Source: Flavobacteriaceae bacterium HL-DH10
Lineage (GTDB): Bacteria; Bacteroidota; Bacteroidia; Flavobacteriales; Flavobacteriaceae
Assembly (NCBI GenBank): GCA_031826515.1
Contig: CP134536.1
Location: 2,672,501-2,736,500, forward strand
DNA length: 64,000 nucleotides
Direction of reading: 5' to 3'
In this document: positions 54,793 to 62,781 of the stretch, piece by piece
Position numbering within the stretch: position 1 is the stretch's first letter
Layout of the letters: each line of letters begins with the position of its first letter
Translations under genes and position numbers: made by a program
The notes under the pieces: generated by a model
Told to the model about the DNA's origin: nothing
The model's input: only the letters and a program-made list of their open reading frames with translations
Databases searched by the model: none

Positions 54793-55858
54793 ACCTCGGT
54801 ATCTCAACAGTTTCAATAATTTGTTTAATAATTTGCTTGCTTGTTACACCTTCCATTTCCCGTTCAGGCGTTACAATAACTCTGTGGTGTAAAACAGGAA
54901 TGGCTGCACGTTTTATATCTTCAGGCGTTACAAAATCGCGTCCACTCATGGCTGCAAAAGCTTTACTAGATTTTAGAATGGCAATAGATGCTCTTGGCGA
55001 TGCTCCTAAATATAAAAACTGATTATTACGTGTCGCTACAATAAGTTCTGCTATGTATTTAAGTAAATGCTGTTCTACTAAAACTTGGCTTACTAAGTTT
55101 TGAAAATTAACGACTTGATCTCCTGTTAAAAAGGATATGATTTCATCTGTTTTTATTTTTTCTTTTAGAAGGTGTTCTCTAGAAATGATTTCAATTTCTT
55201 CTTCTAAATTTGGATAATCTACATCTATTTTAAATAAAAACCGGTCTAATTGTGCTTCTGGTAAACGGTAAGTTCCTTCTTGTTCAATAGGGTTTTGGGT
55301 GGCTAATACTATAAATGGAGCATTGAGTTTGTATTGGTTACCATCTATGGTTATTTGCTGTTCTTCCATAACTTCAAACAGAGCTGCTTGTGTTTTGGCT
55401 GGCGCTCGGTTAATTTCGTCAATTAGAATCATGTTAGAGAAAATAGGACCTTTTTTAAATTCGAATTCAGAATCTTTTAAATTAAAAACCGAGGTTCCTA
55501 ATATATCACTTGGCATTAAATCTGGTGTGAATTGAATACGACTAAACCCAACACTTAACGACTTGGCCAATAATTTTGCTGTCACTGTTTTTGCAACTCC
55601 AGGTACGCCCTCTATTAAAGCGTGTCCTTTTGCTAAAAGCGATGCAATAAGCATGTCGACCATATCTTTTTGCCCCACTATAACTTTACCAACTTCGTCT
55701 TTTATTTTTTGAACACTTTGTTGGAGTTCAGATAAATCCAATCTGTTTTCAAATTGTAAATTATTAGTATCTTCCAATGCACTACTATCAATAGATGCTA
55801 CAACATCTTCTTTTAGTGTTGATTCTGGCTGGTTTTGTGGTTCTTTATTTTCGTCCAT
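54791..55858 (-). CDS. MoxR-family AAA+ ATPase
   Basis: A 355-residue ATPase. Walker A EGVPGVAKT (residues 83-91), Walker B LIDEIN (Asp147-Glu148), sensor LATQNPIEQEGTYRLPEAQLDRF and the arginine-finger/lid region (PEDIKRAAIPVLHHRV) are complete. A long acidic N-terminal extension (1-45) precedes them. MoxR proteins act as chaperones for vWA/DUF58-type partners. It is encoded two bases downstream of DUF4350, within the SpoIIM-DUF4129-DUF4350 operon, which is typical for Bacteroidota. Confidence 0.95.
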   Translation of the reverse strand: MDENKEPQNQPESTLKEDVVASIDSSALEDTNNLQFENRLDLSELQQSVQKIKDEVGKVIVGQKDMVDMLIASLLAKGHALIEGVPGVAKTVTAKLLAKSLSVGFSRIQFTPDLMPSDILGTSVFNLKDSEFEFKKGPIFSNMILIDEINRAPAKTQAALFEVMEEQQITIDGNQYKLNAPFIVLATQNPIEQEGTYRLPEAQLDRFLFKIDVDYPNLEEEIEIISREHLLKEKIKTDEIISFLTGDQVVNFQNLVSQVLVEQHLLKYIAELIVATRNNQFLYLGASPRASIAILKSSKAFAAMSGRDFVTPEDIKRAAIPVLHHRVIVTPEREMEGVTSKQIIKQIIETVEIPR

Positions 55859-55860
55859 AA

Positions 55861-57066
55861 TTATTTTGAATAAAATGCTTCTATGTGTCTGTTTAATTTT
55901 ATTAAGTTGTCTTCAAAAAACTCATTTTTAGTTCGTAACCAATTTATAAAATCAATCAATTTTTTCACGTCTTCTTTTTTCTTTCCTGTTTTAGATGTTA
56001 ATTTCTGAATGAAATCATCATTTAAGATTGTGGTATCGATATTAAAATCGCTTCTTATTTTTTCTAAAAAGTACGTTATTTTTTTATCTATTAAGTTTTT
56101 ATGATCTTGAGTTTCAAAATATAAATTCGATATTGTTTTAACAAAAGCTATTGTTGTGTTTTGTAATGGTTTTATAATTTTAATAATACGCTGCCTGCGT
56201 TTAGCATTGAAAATCATGAATAGTAGCCCAAAAATAAGTGCTGTATACCAAGCCCATCTAAATGAGAGTTGTTCTAAAAACCAACTCAAATTTGATTCTT
56301 TTTCTACATCACCATTATAACCTGTTTGTATTTTTGTGTATGAATCAAAATAGATATTATTTTCTGGTAAATACGATATAATACCTTCAACATATTTATA
56401 TCTATCTTCTTTTAAAAGGTTATAGTTTGTAAAGGCTTTGGGTTCTAAATGCAAGTAAATAGATCCTTTTCCAAAAGGAACTTTAATAAAATTAACGTGT
56501 TTGTAATCAATTTTTGAATATCCTAAGACGATATGATTTATAGAATCATATTCTGAAAAATATTGATCGCTAGCATTTTTATCAATTTTAACAGCTTCAA
56601 TATTAATATGTTTTAGTGATAAATATGAAATACTATCTCTTTCATTTTCAATATAATCAACACTAACATCTAGAGTGTCATGAATTTTTTGGGTGAAGTA
56701 ATAATCTGATATAAAAACAGTATTACCGTTATCGGCAAAGTTTAATAATTCATCAACCGATTCGTCTGTTAAATAATCAGAATTCCCAATAATAATAAAA
56801 CTGCCTTCTGCAACATGTTCGCCATAACCACCTTCAGAATTTGCTCTTAAATAACTAGCAGGTTGGTGGTAAACGGTTCTAATTTTCTGATCTTTAAAAA
56901 GGTTTGATAATTCTTTATAAAAAACACTTACGCCATAAGGCTTGTTACTTTTTTCATTAAAAGATTCTTCCCAATCTACCGTTTTAGTGTTTTTAATACC
57001 TATGGCAATGGCAGCTGTAACAATTAAAGCGGCAATAACGAAAACTATAGGCAGTGCTTTTTTCAT
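55861..57066 (-). CDS. DUF4350-domain membrane protein
   Basis: A 401-residue protein. N-terminal membrane anchor (about 5-25), then the DUF4350 region (GVSVFYKELSNLF, followed by the EGSFIIIGNSDYLTDESVDELLNFADNGNTVF-type glutamine-amidotransferase-like fold at about 85-125). A second helix stands near residue 270 (WAWYTALIFGLLFMIFNAKRR), and there is a cytoplasmic helical tail. The start overlaps the DUF4129 stop by one base, so the two are coupled. The family is known only from this operon context with MoxR and DUF58. Confidence 0.9.
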   Translation of the reverse strand: MKKALPIVFVIAALIVTAAIAIGIKNTKTVDWEESFNEKSNKPYGVSVFYKELSNLFKDQKIRTVYHQPASYLRANSEGGYGEHVAEGSFIIIGNSDYLTDESVDELLNFADNGNTVFISDYYFTQKIHDTLDVSVDYIENERDSISYLSLKHINIEAVKIDKNASDQYFSEYDSINHIVLGYSKIDYKHVNFIKVPFGKGSIYLHLEPKAFTNYNLLKEDRYKYVEGIISYLPENNIYFDSYTKIQTGYNGDVEKESNLSWFLEQLSFRWAWYTALIFGLLFMIFNAKRRQRIIKIIKPLQNTTIAFVKTISNLYFETQDHKNLIDKKITYFLEKIRSDFNIDTTILNDDFIQKLTSKTGKKKEDVKKLIDFINWLRTKNEFFEDNLIKLNRHIEAFYSK

Positions 57067-57791
57067 TATTTAATATGCTTTAAAAGGGTTTCGAAATTAC
57101 TTTTAGCATTGTTATACTGGTTAGCATCTAAAGGAAATTCGCCATACCAGATATAGTTGTACAAATATGATGTGTATGCAAATGTATCACTAAAAGGTCT
57201 GCTGTTAATTTCGTTTAAGTACTCTGCATTGGTTTTGTCGTCTTCAAATTTTATATAATTTTTTAAGCTTAAGTTTTTTAATACAAGCAGATAGTAAAAG
57301 CGGATAGCAAGCCTGTAATCATTGCTGTTTTCAGCATTTTTAATTAATGAGGATATATTCGCGTTTTCAATATTTTCTGCCGTTATGTCTTCATAATTAT
57401 TAATTTTTTGATGTTGTTTAGATGAGAATAATCCAGAACCACCTTCATTAAATAGAATGTAAACCAAGTAAGCAACTGCAATAACTAAAGCTGCATAAAA
57501 TAACCAAGCTAAAGGGCCTAGATTCATGCTGAAACTATTAGAATCATTGTCTTCTTTTATGCGGGGTTTCTTGTTTTGGTAATCTTCATATTTACCAGAA
57601 CCGCTTGGGGTTTCTCCAACTATTTTTTTGCCTTCGTAATTATATTTACTACCAGAGTAGTGGTCTTTAAAGTCGTCATCAAATTGTCTTATTTGTTCTG
57701 GTTCTTGAAAATTAGAAGAACAAGACGCTGTTTGATAATTTGCGATTATCAAAAGTAAGACAGATATAATATGTAATTGCTTTAACTTCAA
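57066..57791 (-). CDS. DUF4129-domain membrane protein
   Basis: A 241-residue protein. It has a signal-like start with Cys24, a periplasmic segment rich in Asp, Gly and Ser, one membrane helix (about 93-113, LGPLAWLFYAALVIAVAYLV) and a C-terminal DUF4129 domain with NDYRLAIRFYYLLVLKNL and FPLDANQYNNAKSNF. DUF4129 is thought to be the inner-membrane partner in MoxR-linked systems and resembles the end of some transglutaminase-like proteins. It overlaps both neighbours by a few bases. Confidence 0.88.
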   Translation of the reverse strand: MKLKQLHIISVLLLIIANYQTASCSSNFQEPEQIRQFDDDFKDHYSGSKYNYEGKKIVGETPSGSGKYEDYQNKKPRIKEDNDSNSFSMNLGPLAWLFYAALVIAVAYLVYILFNEGGSGLFSSKQHQKINNYEDITAENIENANISSLIKNAENSNDYRLAIRFYYLLVLKNLSLKNYIKFEDDKTNAEYLNEINSRPFSDTFAYTSYLYNYIWYGEFPLDANQYNNAKSNFETLLKHIK

Positions 57792-58777
57792 ATAATATTT
57801 AAGTTTAAAGTAGTATTTCGGGTAATTTCTTTCTGAATTTTAAAAGGATATATTAAATAATAATAGCTTATAATACCTAGAGTAATTAAAATAATACTTA
57901 CCGATAGCCAATGCGGCATAATGTTAGAATATCGGGTAATAAAACCTTCTAAAAAACCTGCTGAAAACGTAAACGGAAAGGTGCTTATTAAAATTTTAAT
58001 CCCTGTTTTAGCACCATGTTTAAAAGATGTATATCTAGAATGTGTTCCAGGAAACAAAATACTAGCTCCAAGAATTAAACCTGCTGCAGCTTCAATAACA
58101 ATGGCAAATATTTCCATGGAACCATGAATCCAAATACCTCGAACGCTTTCCCAAAACACGCCTTTCTCATAAAAGAAGTATTGAAACGAACCAAGCATAA
58201 TACAGTTTTTAAACATAATGTAAAGCGTTCCTATGCCTAAAAAAACACCCAGAACAAAAGCGATAATACCAACTTTTAAATTATTGATAGTAATACCAAT
58301 AAAGCTTCCCCAATTACTACCACTTTTATAAACAGCTACAGGGTCCCCAGCTTCTATGTTTTCTAACGACATGTTTACATAATTGTCTCCTAAAATGGAA
58401 CGTACAAACTCCCCATCATTAGCGGCAGAAATAACGCCAATAAAAGTGAAGGCAAAAAAGATGATAAAGGCGATGTATATAAATTTTCGGTATTCATAAC
58501 AAATTAAAGGGACTTCGGTTTTCCAGAAACCAATAATTCTGTTGCTGTCTTCACGTTTTGTTTTGTATATTTTTTGAAACGCTTTTGCAGCTAATTGATT
58601 AAGATATACGATAACCTTACTTTTAGGGTAATAGGTTTGCGCATAAGCCAAATCGTTAATCAAATGGATGTATTGTGAGGCTAGTTCATCAGGATCTTTA
58701 AAGTCATTATTAAAGACAGCGCGTTCAAAACTTAACCATTTTTCCTTATTTTGTTTGATGAATGAAACTTCTCTCAT
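57788..58777 (-). CDS. Stage II sporulation protein M (SpoIIM)-family membrane protein
   Basis: A 329-residue polytopic protein. The cytoplasmic start is REVSFIKQNKEKWLSFERAV, followed by about six membrane segments (YIAFIIFFAFTFIGVISA; GIIAFVLGVFLGIGTLYIMF; the GSMEIFAIVIEAAAGLILG helix with the conserved HGSxE). Despite the name, the organism need not sporulate: in Bacteroidota the family sits with RDD, DUF4129 and MoxR genes. It is the first gene of the minus-strand operon and diverges from the RDD gene with only 24 bases between. Confidence 0.92.
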   Translation of the reverse strand: MREVSFIKQNKEKWLSFERAVFNNDFKDPDELASQYIHLINDLAYAQTYYPKSKVIVYLNQLAAKAFQKIYKTKREDSNRIIGFWKTEVPLICYEYRKFIYIAFIIFFAFTFIGVISAANDGEFVRSILGDNYVNMSLENIEAGDPVAVYKSGSNWGSFIGITINNLKVGIIAFVLGVFLGIGTLYIMFKNCIMLGSFQYFFYEKGVFWESVRGIWIHGSMEIFAIVIEAAAGLILGASILFPGTHSRYTSFKHGAKTGIKILISTFPFTFSAGFLEGFITRYSNIMPHWLSVSIILITLGIISYYYLIYPFKIQKEITRNTTLNLNII

Positions 58778-58801
58778 ATATTTGATAAAATAAAATATAA
58801 A

Positions 58802-59521
58802 ATGTCAGAGTTACAAATTAACACGACCCAAAATGTAAAAATAATATTCTCAGCTGTTGGAGCTGGCGAAAGATTATTGGCATTTATAATAGATATGGCT
58901 ATAAAAATAGGGTATATGTTGGTTTTAAGTTGGACGTTTGGCGTATTTGATAATATGGACGAATGGTCGCAAATAGGTATTAATACCGTGTTAAGTTTTC
59001 CTGTTATGTTTTATACACTAGTATTAGAATCGTTATTAGAAGGACAAACCATTGGAAAAAAAGCACTAAATATAAGAGTAGTTAAAATAGATGGCTATCA
59101 AGCATCATTTTCAGATTATGTGGTACGCTGGTTTTTTCGAATTGTAGATATTTATATTTTCGGGTTGGGTTTCTTTGTTATTCTATTCAATAAAAAACAA
59201 CAGCGATTAGGTGATATGGCTGCGGGTACAGCGGTTATTGCTTTAAAAGATAAAGTAACGATTAATCATACTATTTTAGAAAATTTAAAAAGTGATTATA
59301 AACCAACCTATCCTAATGTTATTAAGTTATCTGATAATGATGCTCGAATTATAAAAGACACATTTACAGTTGCAAGAGCATCCAGAGATTTTCAAACATT
59401 GATAAAATTAAGAAAGAAACTCATTGAAGTTGTTCAAATTAAAGAAGTCAAACAAAAAACGGATATGGAGTTTATTGATGTTATTTTAAAAGATTATAAT
59501 TATTACACTCAAGACATGTAA
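58802..59521 (+). CDS. RDD-family membrane protein
   Basis: A 239-residue inner-membrane protein. It has the RDD signature GERLLAFIIDMAIKIGYMLVL (Arg and Asp as in the name), a second helix pair (TVLSFPVMFYTLVLESLLEG, then QTIGKKALNIRVVKIDG), and VVRWFFRIVDIYIFG. A cytoplasmic C-terminal tail runs from about residue 150. Its usual company is SpoIIM, here divergent at 24 bases. RDD proteins are partly linked to ion or solute transport, but most are uncharacterized. Confidence 0.92.
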   Translation: MSELQINTTQNVKIIFSAVGAGERLLAFIIDMAIKIGYMLVLSWTFGVFDNMDEWSQIGINTVLSFPVMFYTLVLESLLEGQTIGKKALNIRVVKIDGYQASFSDYVVRWFFRIVDIYIFGLGFFVILFNKKQQRLGDMAAGTAVIALKDKVTINHTILENLKSDYKPTYPNVIKLSDNDARIIKDTFTVARASRDFQTLIKLRKKLIEVVQIKEVKQKTDMEFIDVILKDYNYYTQDM

Positions 59522-59565
59522 GCAGAGAGCCAGTTTTTGTTTTAAAAAAACTGTGCGAATCGCTT

Positions 59566-59718
59566 ATCCTGAGAGCAGCGAAGGATCTTTTTAAGAAGAA
59601 TCATTTTTTTGTTTTTCATAAAAATTTGAGCAAACAACTTATCCTGAATTAAGTTCAGGAATAGGTCGGGCTTTTCATTACAATCTTTTATTTTGTCATT
59701 CCTGCGAAGGCAGGAATC
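59566..59718. repeat. Three different small palindromic repeats in one gap
   Basis: Within the 260-base gap between the RDD and TRIC genes stand ATCCT...AGGAT (59566-59586), TCCTGAA...TTCAGGA (59642-59660), and ATTCCTGC-GAAG-GCAGGAAT (59698-59717, inside GTCATTCCTGCGAAGGCAGGAATC). Each can form a short hairpin. They look like different dispersed REP-like repeats that accumulated here. The last one has a degenerate relative at 43557-43580. No gene is seen in the gap. Confidence 0.65.
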
Positions 59719-59781
59719 CATAAAAAGTACTAAGTTTATATTGAGTTAAATCAAAGGATTTGTTAAAATAAAAAAGAAACC

Positions 59782-60396
59782 ATGTTCTACACAATAGATA
59801 TTTTAGGAACCATTGCTTTTGCTATTTCAGGTGTTTTAGTCGCCTTTAATAAAAAAATGGATTTGTTTGGTGTGCTAATAATAGCTTTTGTTACTGCTGT
59901 TGGAGGTGGTACTTTACGCGATTTACTTATTGGCGACACACCAGTTAGTTGGATGAAAGATATTACCTTTACTTATGTTATAATAGCTTCGGCAGTTTTT
60001 GCTATAATTTTTAGAAGTAAGATTAACTATTTAAGAACCTCACTATTTTTATTTGATACCATTGGTATTGGTTTGTATACTTTAGTGGGGATTCAAAAAG
60101 GAATAAGTGCCGATTTACACCCTATTATTTGTATTGCATTAGGAACGATGACGGCTAGTTTTGGTGGGGTAATTCGAGATATTCTTTGTAATGAAATTCC
60201 TGTAATTTTCAGAAAAGAAATTTATGCTACTGCCTGCATATTGGGAGGTGTTACTTATTTTCTATTAATAAAATTACCAATAGAAAGTAATATCGTATTT
60301 ATAATAGCAGGCATTGTAGTGGTAGTAACCCGTTTATTAGCTGTTAAGTTTAAAATAGCTTTACCAAATATTTATAAAAAAGAAAAACAAAAATAA
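59782..60396 (+). CDS. TRIC-type cation channel family (UPF0126/YicG) protein
   Basis: A 204-residue inner-membrane protein made of two similar halves of three helices each. Half one has DILGTIAFAISGVLVAFNKKMDLFG and AVGGGTLRDLLIGDTPVSW; half two has FDTIGIGLYTLVGIQKG and TASFGGVIRDILCNEIPVIF. The GGGTLRD/GGVIRD pairs are the signature of the family, whose members include bacterial trimeric cation channels and a proposed glycine transporter. It stands alone and converges on the cyclophilin gene across a repeat array. Confidence 0.93.
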   Translation: MFYTIDILGTIAFAISGVLVAFNKKMDLFGVLIIAFVTAVGGGTLRDLLIGDTPVSWMKDITFTYVIIASAVFAIIFRSKINYLRTSLFLFDTIGIGLYTLVGIQKGISADLHPIICIALGTMTASFGGVIRDILCNEIPVIFRKEIYATACILGGVTYFLLIKLPIESNIVFIIAGIVVVVTRLLAVKFKIALPNIYKKEKQK

Positions 60397-60434
60397 TACA
60401 GACTTGAGTAATGTTAAAAGAAACTTTTATTTTT

Positions 60435-60532
60435 GCTAACTGCTAACTGCTAACTGCTAACTGCTAACTGCTAACTGCTAACTGCTAACTGCTAACTGCT
60501 AACTGCTAATTGCTAACTGCTAATTGCTAACT
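60435..60532 (-). repeat. Tandem 7-bp repeat, 14 units
   Basis: Fourteen contiguous copies of GCTAACT (98 bases); units 11 and 13 read GCTAATT. Read on the cyclophilin strand the unit is AGTTAGC. It begins 8 bases beyond that gene's stop codon and lies between convergent genes, so it does not belong to a promoter. The near-perfect units indicate recent expansion, and the copy number is probably variable. Confidence 0.95.
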
Positions 60533-60540
60533 AATATCCA

Positions 60541-61245
60541 TCACTCAATAATCTCTACATTTCGTATATAAATATTATGTAAAGGCCAATCGGCTTCATC
60601 AGTTTCAACAGCAGCAATTTTATCAATCACATCCATACCACGAATAACTTTACCAAAAATGGTATAATCACCATCTAAAAAATGGGAGCCACCTTTTTGT
60701 TGTACAATAAAAAACTCAAAAGGTGATGCTAACTTATGCGGATTATCTATTTCACTACTAGGCATCGATATAACACCTCTATCATGTTTAAAACCTCGTT
60801 TTGTATCCGTTGGTAGTAAGTATTTTCCAATTTCAGATCGTTTTCTTGCTGTTTTTTTATCATCGCTATTTCCTGCCTGCACCATAAAATTGTCAATGAC
60901 TCTATAAAACTGAGTATCATTAAAATACTTTTGTTTGGTTAAAAAAATGAAATTAGAACGGTGGTATTTTGTTTCATTAAATAATAGAATATCAATAGAC
61001 CCAAAATCAGTTGTAATACGTACTTTGTTCTCTTTATGATGTTTGTCGTATTCTTGAAAAAAATGCATGGCATTTTTAGAATCTAACTTTTTAAATGGTT
61101 CTTCTTCAGTTTTTGTAGAATCTATAGAAGTTTCTTTTTTGTCAGCTTTTGTTACTGTAATTTCAATCGTTTTTTTAGACTTAGAATGTTTATCTTCACA
61201 ATTCAGAAATAAAAAGAAACAACATAAAAGCAATACAATACGCAT
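60541..61245 (-). CDS. Peptidyl-prolyl isomerase, cyclophilin type (lipoprotein)
   Basis: A 234-residue lipoprotein (lipobox LNC, Cys16). A Lys/Glu-rich linker to about residue 70 is followed by the cyclophilin domain: VRITTDFGSIDILLF, FYRVIDNFMVQAGN with the catalytic Arg, GVISMPSS, and SHFLDGDYTIFGKVIRGMDVIDKIA. An insertion between QAGN and the RGVISM part (KKTARKRSEIGKYL) is usual for the bacterial envelope type. Likely role: folding of exported proteins in the periplasm. Its start codon is 4 bases from that of the divergent Nudix gene. Confidence 0.95.
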   Translation of the reverse strand: MRIVLLLCCFFLFLNCEDKHSKSKKTIEITVTKADKKETSIDSTKTEEEPFKKLDSKNAMHFFQEYDKHHKENKVRITTDFGSIDILLFNETKYHRSNFIFLTKQKYFNDTQFYRVIDNFMVQAGNSDDKKTARKRSEIGKYLLPTDTKRGFKHDRGVISMPSSEIDNPHKLASPFEFFIVQQKGGSHFLDGDYTIFGKVIRGMDVIDKIAAVETDEADWPLHNIYIRNVEIIE

Positions 61246-61249
61246 ATAA

Positions 61250-61891
61250 ATGAATTTTGATGAATTTTTAAAATCGTTATCAAAAATAGAAAATATACCG
61301 CTTCCAGCCGAAGCATCTCAATTTAAAATGGTGCCTCCGTATCGGCAAGAGCTTTTAAAACAGCAAGAAGAAGCTATTAAAAAAGCAAAAAAAGCGGGAG
61401 TTTTAGCATTGTTTTATCCAAATGAAACCAATAAAACTCATTTTGTTTTAATTTTAAGAAAGTCTTATAAAGGGGCACATTCTGCTCAAATTGCCTTTCC
61501 AGGAGGTAAGTTAGAAGACGATGATGCCTCTATTGAAGCTGCTGCAGTTAGAGAAACTTATGAAGAGGTAGGTGTACCCGTTGAATCAATACAAGTACTA
61601 CGTCAATTATCGCAAGTTTATATCCCACCAAGTAATTTTTATGTATTTCCTTTTATTGGTATTTGTAAAGAAATACCTCGATTTGTAAAGCAGGAAGATG
61701 AAGTTGAAGCGATTATAGAAGTATCTTTAAATCATTTTTTTGACGATAAAAATGTGGTGACTAAAAGAGTAAAAACTTCTTATAGTATTGAAACAGAGGT
61801 TCCTGCTTTTAAATTGAATGAGCATATAGTTTGGGGGGCAACGGCTATGATGTTAAGCGAAATTAAAGACTTGTTAAAACAATTACTCTAG
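61250..61891 (+). CDS. Nudix hydrolase, CoA pyrophosphatase-like
   Basis: A 213-residue protein. The Nudix box is seen as FPGGKLEDDDASIEAAAVRETYEEVGV, cited in parts: GGKLEDDD and RETYEEVGV. The preceding HSAQIAFPGG matches the UPF0035/CoA pyrophosphatase signature that marks hydrolysis of CoA to phosphopantetheine and 3',5'-ADP. The start NFDEFLKSLSKIENIPLPAE fits the family. It is cytoplasmic. It diverges from the cyclophilin gene with a 4-base gap. Confidence 0.92.
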   Translation: MNFDEFLKSLSKIENIPLPAEASQFKMVPPYRQELLKQQEEAIKKAKKAGVLALFYPNETNKTHFVLILRKSYKGAHSAQIAFPGGKLEDDDASIEAAAVRETYEEVGVPVESIQVLRQLSQVYIPPSNFYVFPFIGICKEIPRFVKQEDEVEAIIEVSLNHFFDDKNVVTKRVKTSYSIETEVPAFKLNEHIVWGATAMMLSEIKDLLKQLL

Positions 61892-61905
61892 TTTGCAAGA
61901 TTTGT

Positions 61906-61913
61906 TACATTTG
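61906..61913 (+). promoter_or_regulatory. -7 promoter element of the acyltransferase gene
   Basis: TACATTTG matches TAnnTTTG exactly and lies 30 bases before the start codon, just after the Nudix stop. Confidence 0.45.
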
Positions 61914-61942
61914 TAGCAACTAACCAATTTGACGTGTGATTT

Positions 61943-62740
61943 ATGGGATTGTTTAAAGAAAATCCGTTTGGGCATATACTATTTTTAAAAAAATGGCTCA
62001 TTAGAATTTTTGGTGTTTTAACACATAGGCGTTTTAGAGGCTTTAACGAATTACAAATAGAAGGCTCTGATATTATTAAAAATTTACCAGACACCAATGT
62101 GCTATTTATATCAAATCATCAAACCTATTTTGCCGATGTGGTATCTATGTTTCATGTGTTTAATGCCAGTTTAAGTGGTCGTGTAGATTCTATAAAAAAT
62201 GTAGGATACATCTGGAATCCGAAACTGAATATTTATTATGTAGCTGCAAAAGAAACCATGAAAGCAGGTTTATTACCTAAAATTTTGGCTTATATGGGGT
62301 CGATTAGCATTGAACGAACTTGGAGATCAGAAGGTCAAGATGTCAATAGGCAAGTAAAAATGAGCGATATTTCTAGTATCGGCAAAGCTTTAGATGATGG
62401 CTGGGTTATAACATTTCCACAAGGAACAACCACACCATTTAAACCTATAAGAAAAGGAACTGCACATATTATTAAACGCTATAAACCTATTGTTGTACCT
62501 ATTGTTATTGACGGATTTAGAAGATCTTTTGATAAAAAAGGCTTACGAATTAAAAAGAAAAATATCCTTCAATCTTTTGAAATTAAAGCGCCTTTAGAGA
62601 TTGATTACGATAACGAATCTACCGATGATATCATAAAAAAAATAGAGTATGCCATAGAGCAACATCCATCGTTTTTAAAAGTTATTCCTCAAAAGGAACT
62701 TGCAGCCCTCGAAGAATTGAATAAAAAACGTGAATGGTAA
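61943..62740 (+). CDS. 1-acyl-glycerol-3-phosphate acyltransferase-like protein (PlsC fold)
   Basis: A 265-residue membrane-associated acyltransferase. Block I reads SNHQTYFADVV with His59 and Asp65, so five residues lie between them instead of the canonical four. Block III is FPQGTT instead of FPEGTR. Block IV, IVVPIVIDGFRRSF, is clear. The deviating block I and III suggest a subgroup with a different acceptor; it could act on lysophospholipids, ornithine lipids or similar. A hydrophobic stretch around residues 12-26 may anchor it to the inner membrane. Confidence 0.85.
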   Translation: MGLFKENPFGHILFLKKWLIRIFGVLTHRRFRGFNELQIEGSDIIKNLPDTNVLFISNHQTYFADVVSMFHVFNASLSGRVDSIKNVGYIWNPKLNIYYVAAKETMKAGLLPKILAYMGSISIERTWRSEGQDVNRQVKMSDISSIGKALDDGWVITFPQGTTTPFKPIRKGTAHIIKRYKPIVVPIVIDGFRRSFDKKGLRIKKKNILQSFEIKAPLEIDYDNESTDDIIKKIEYAIEQHPSFLKVIPQKELAALEELNKKREW

Positions 62741-62781
62741 AACATAGTGTTTTTTAATGTTTACTATTTATACTTTCATTA

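Noticed and set aside
60435-60532. CRISPR array
   Set aside because: The units are 7 bp and contiguous without spacers, and no cas gene is near; a simple tandem repeat.
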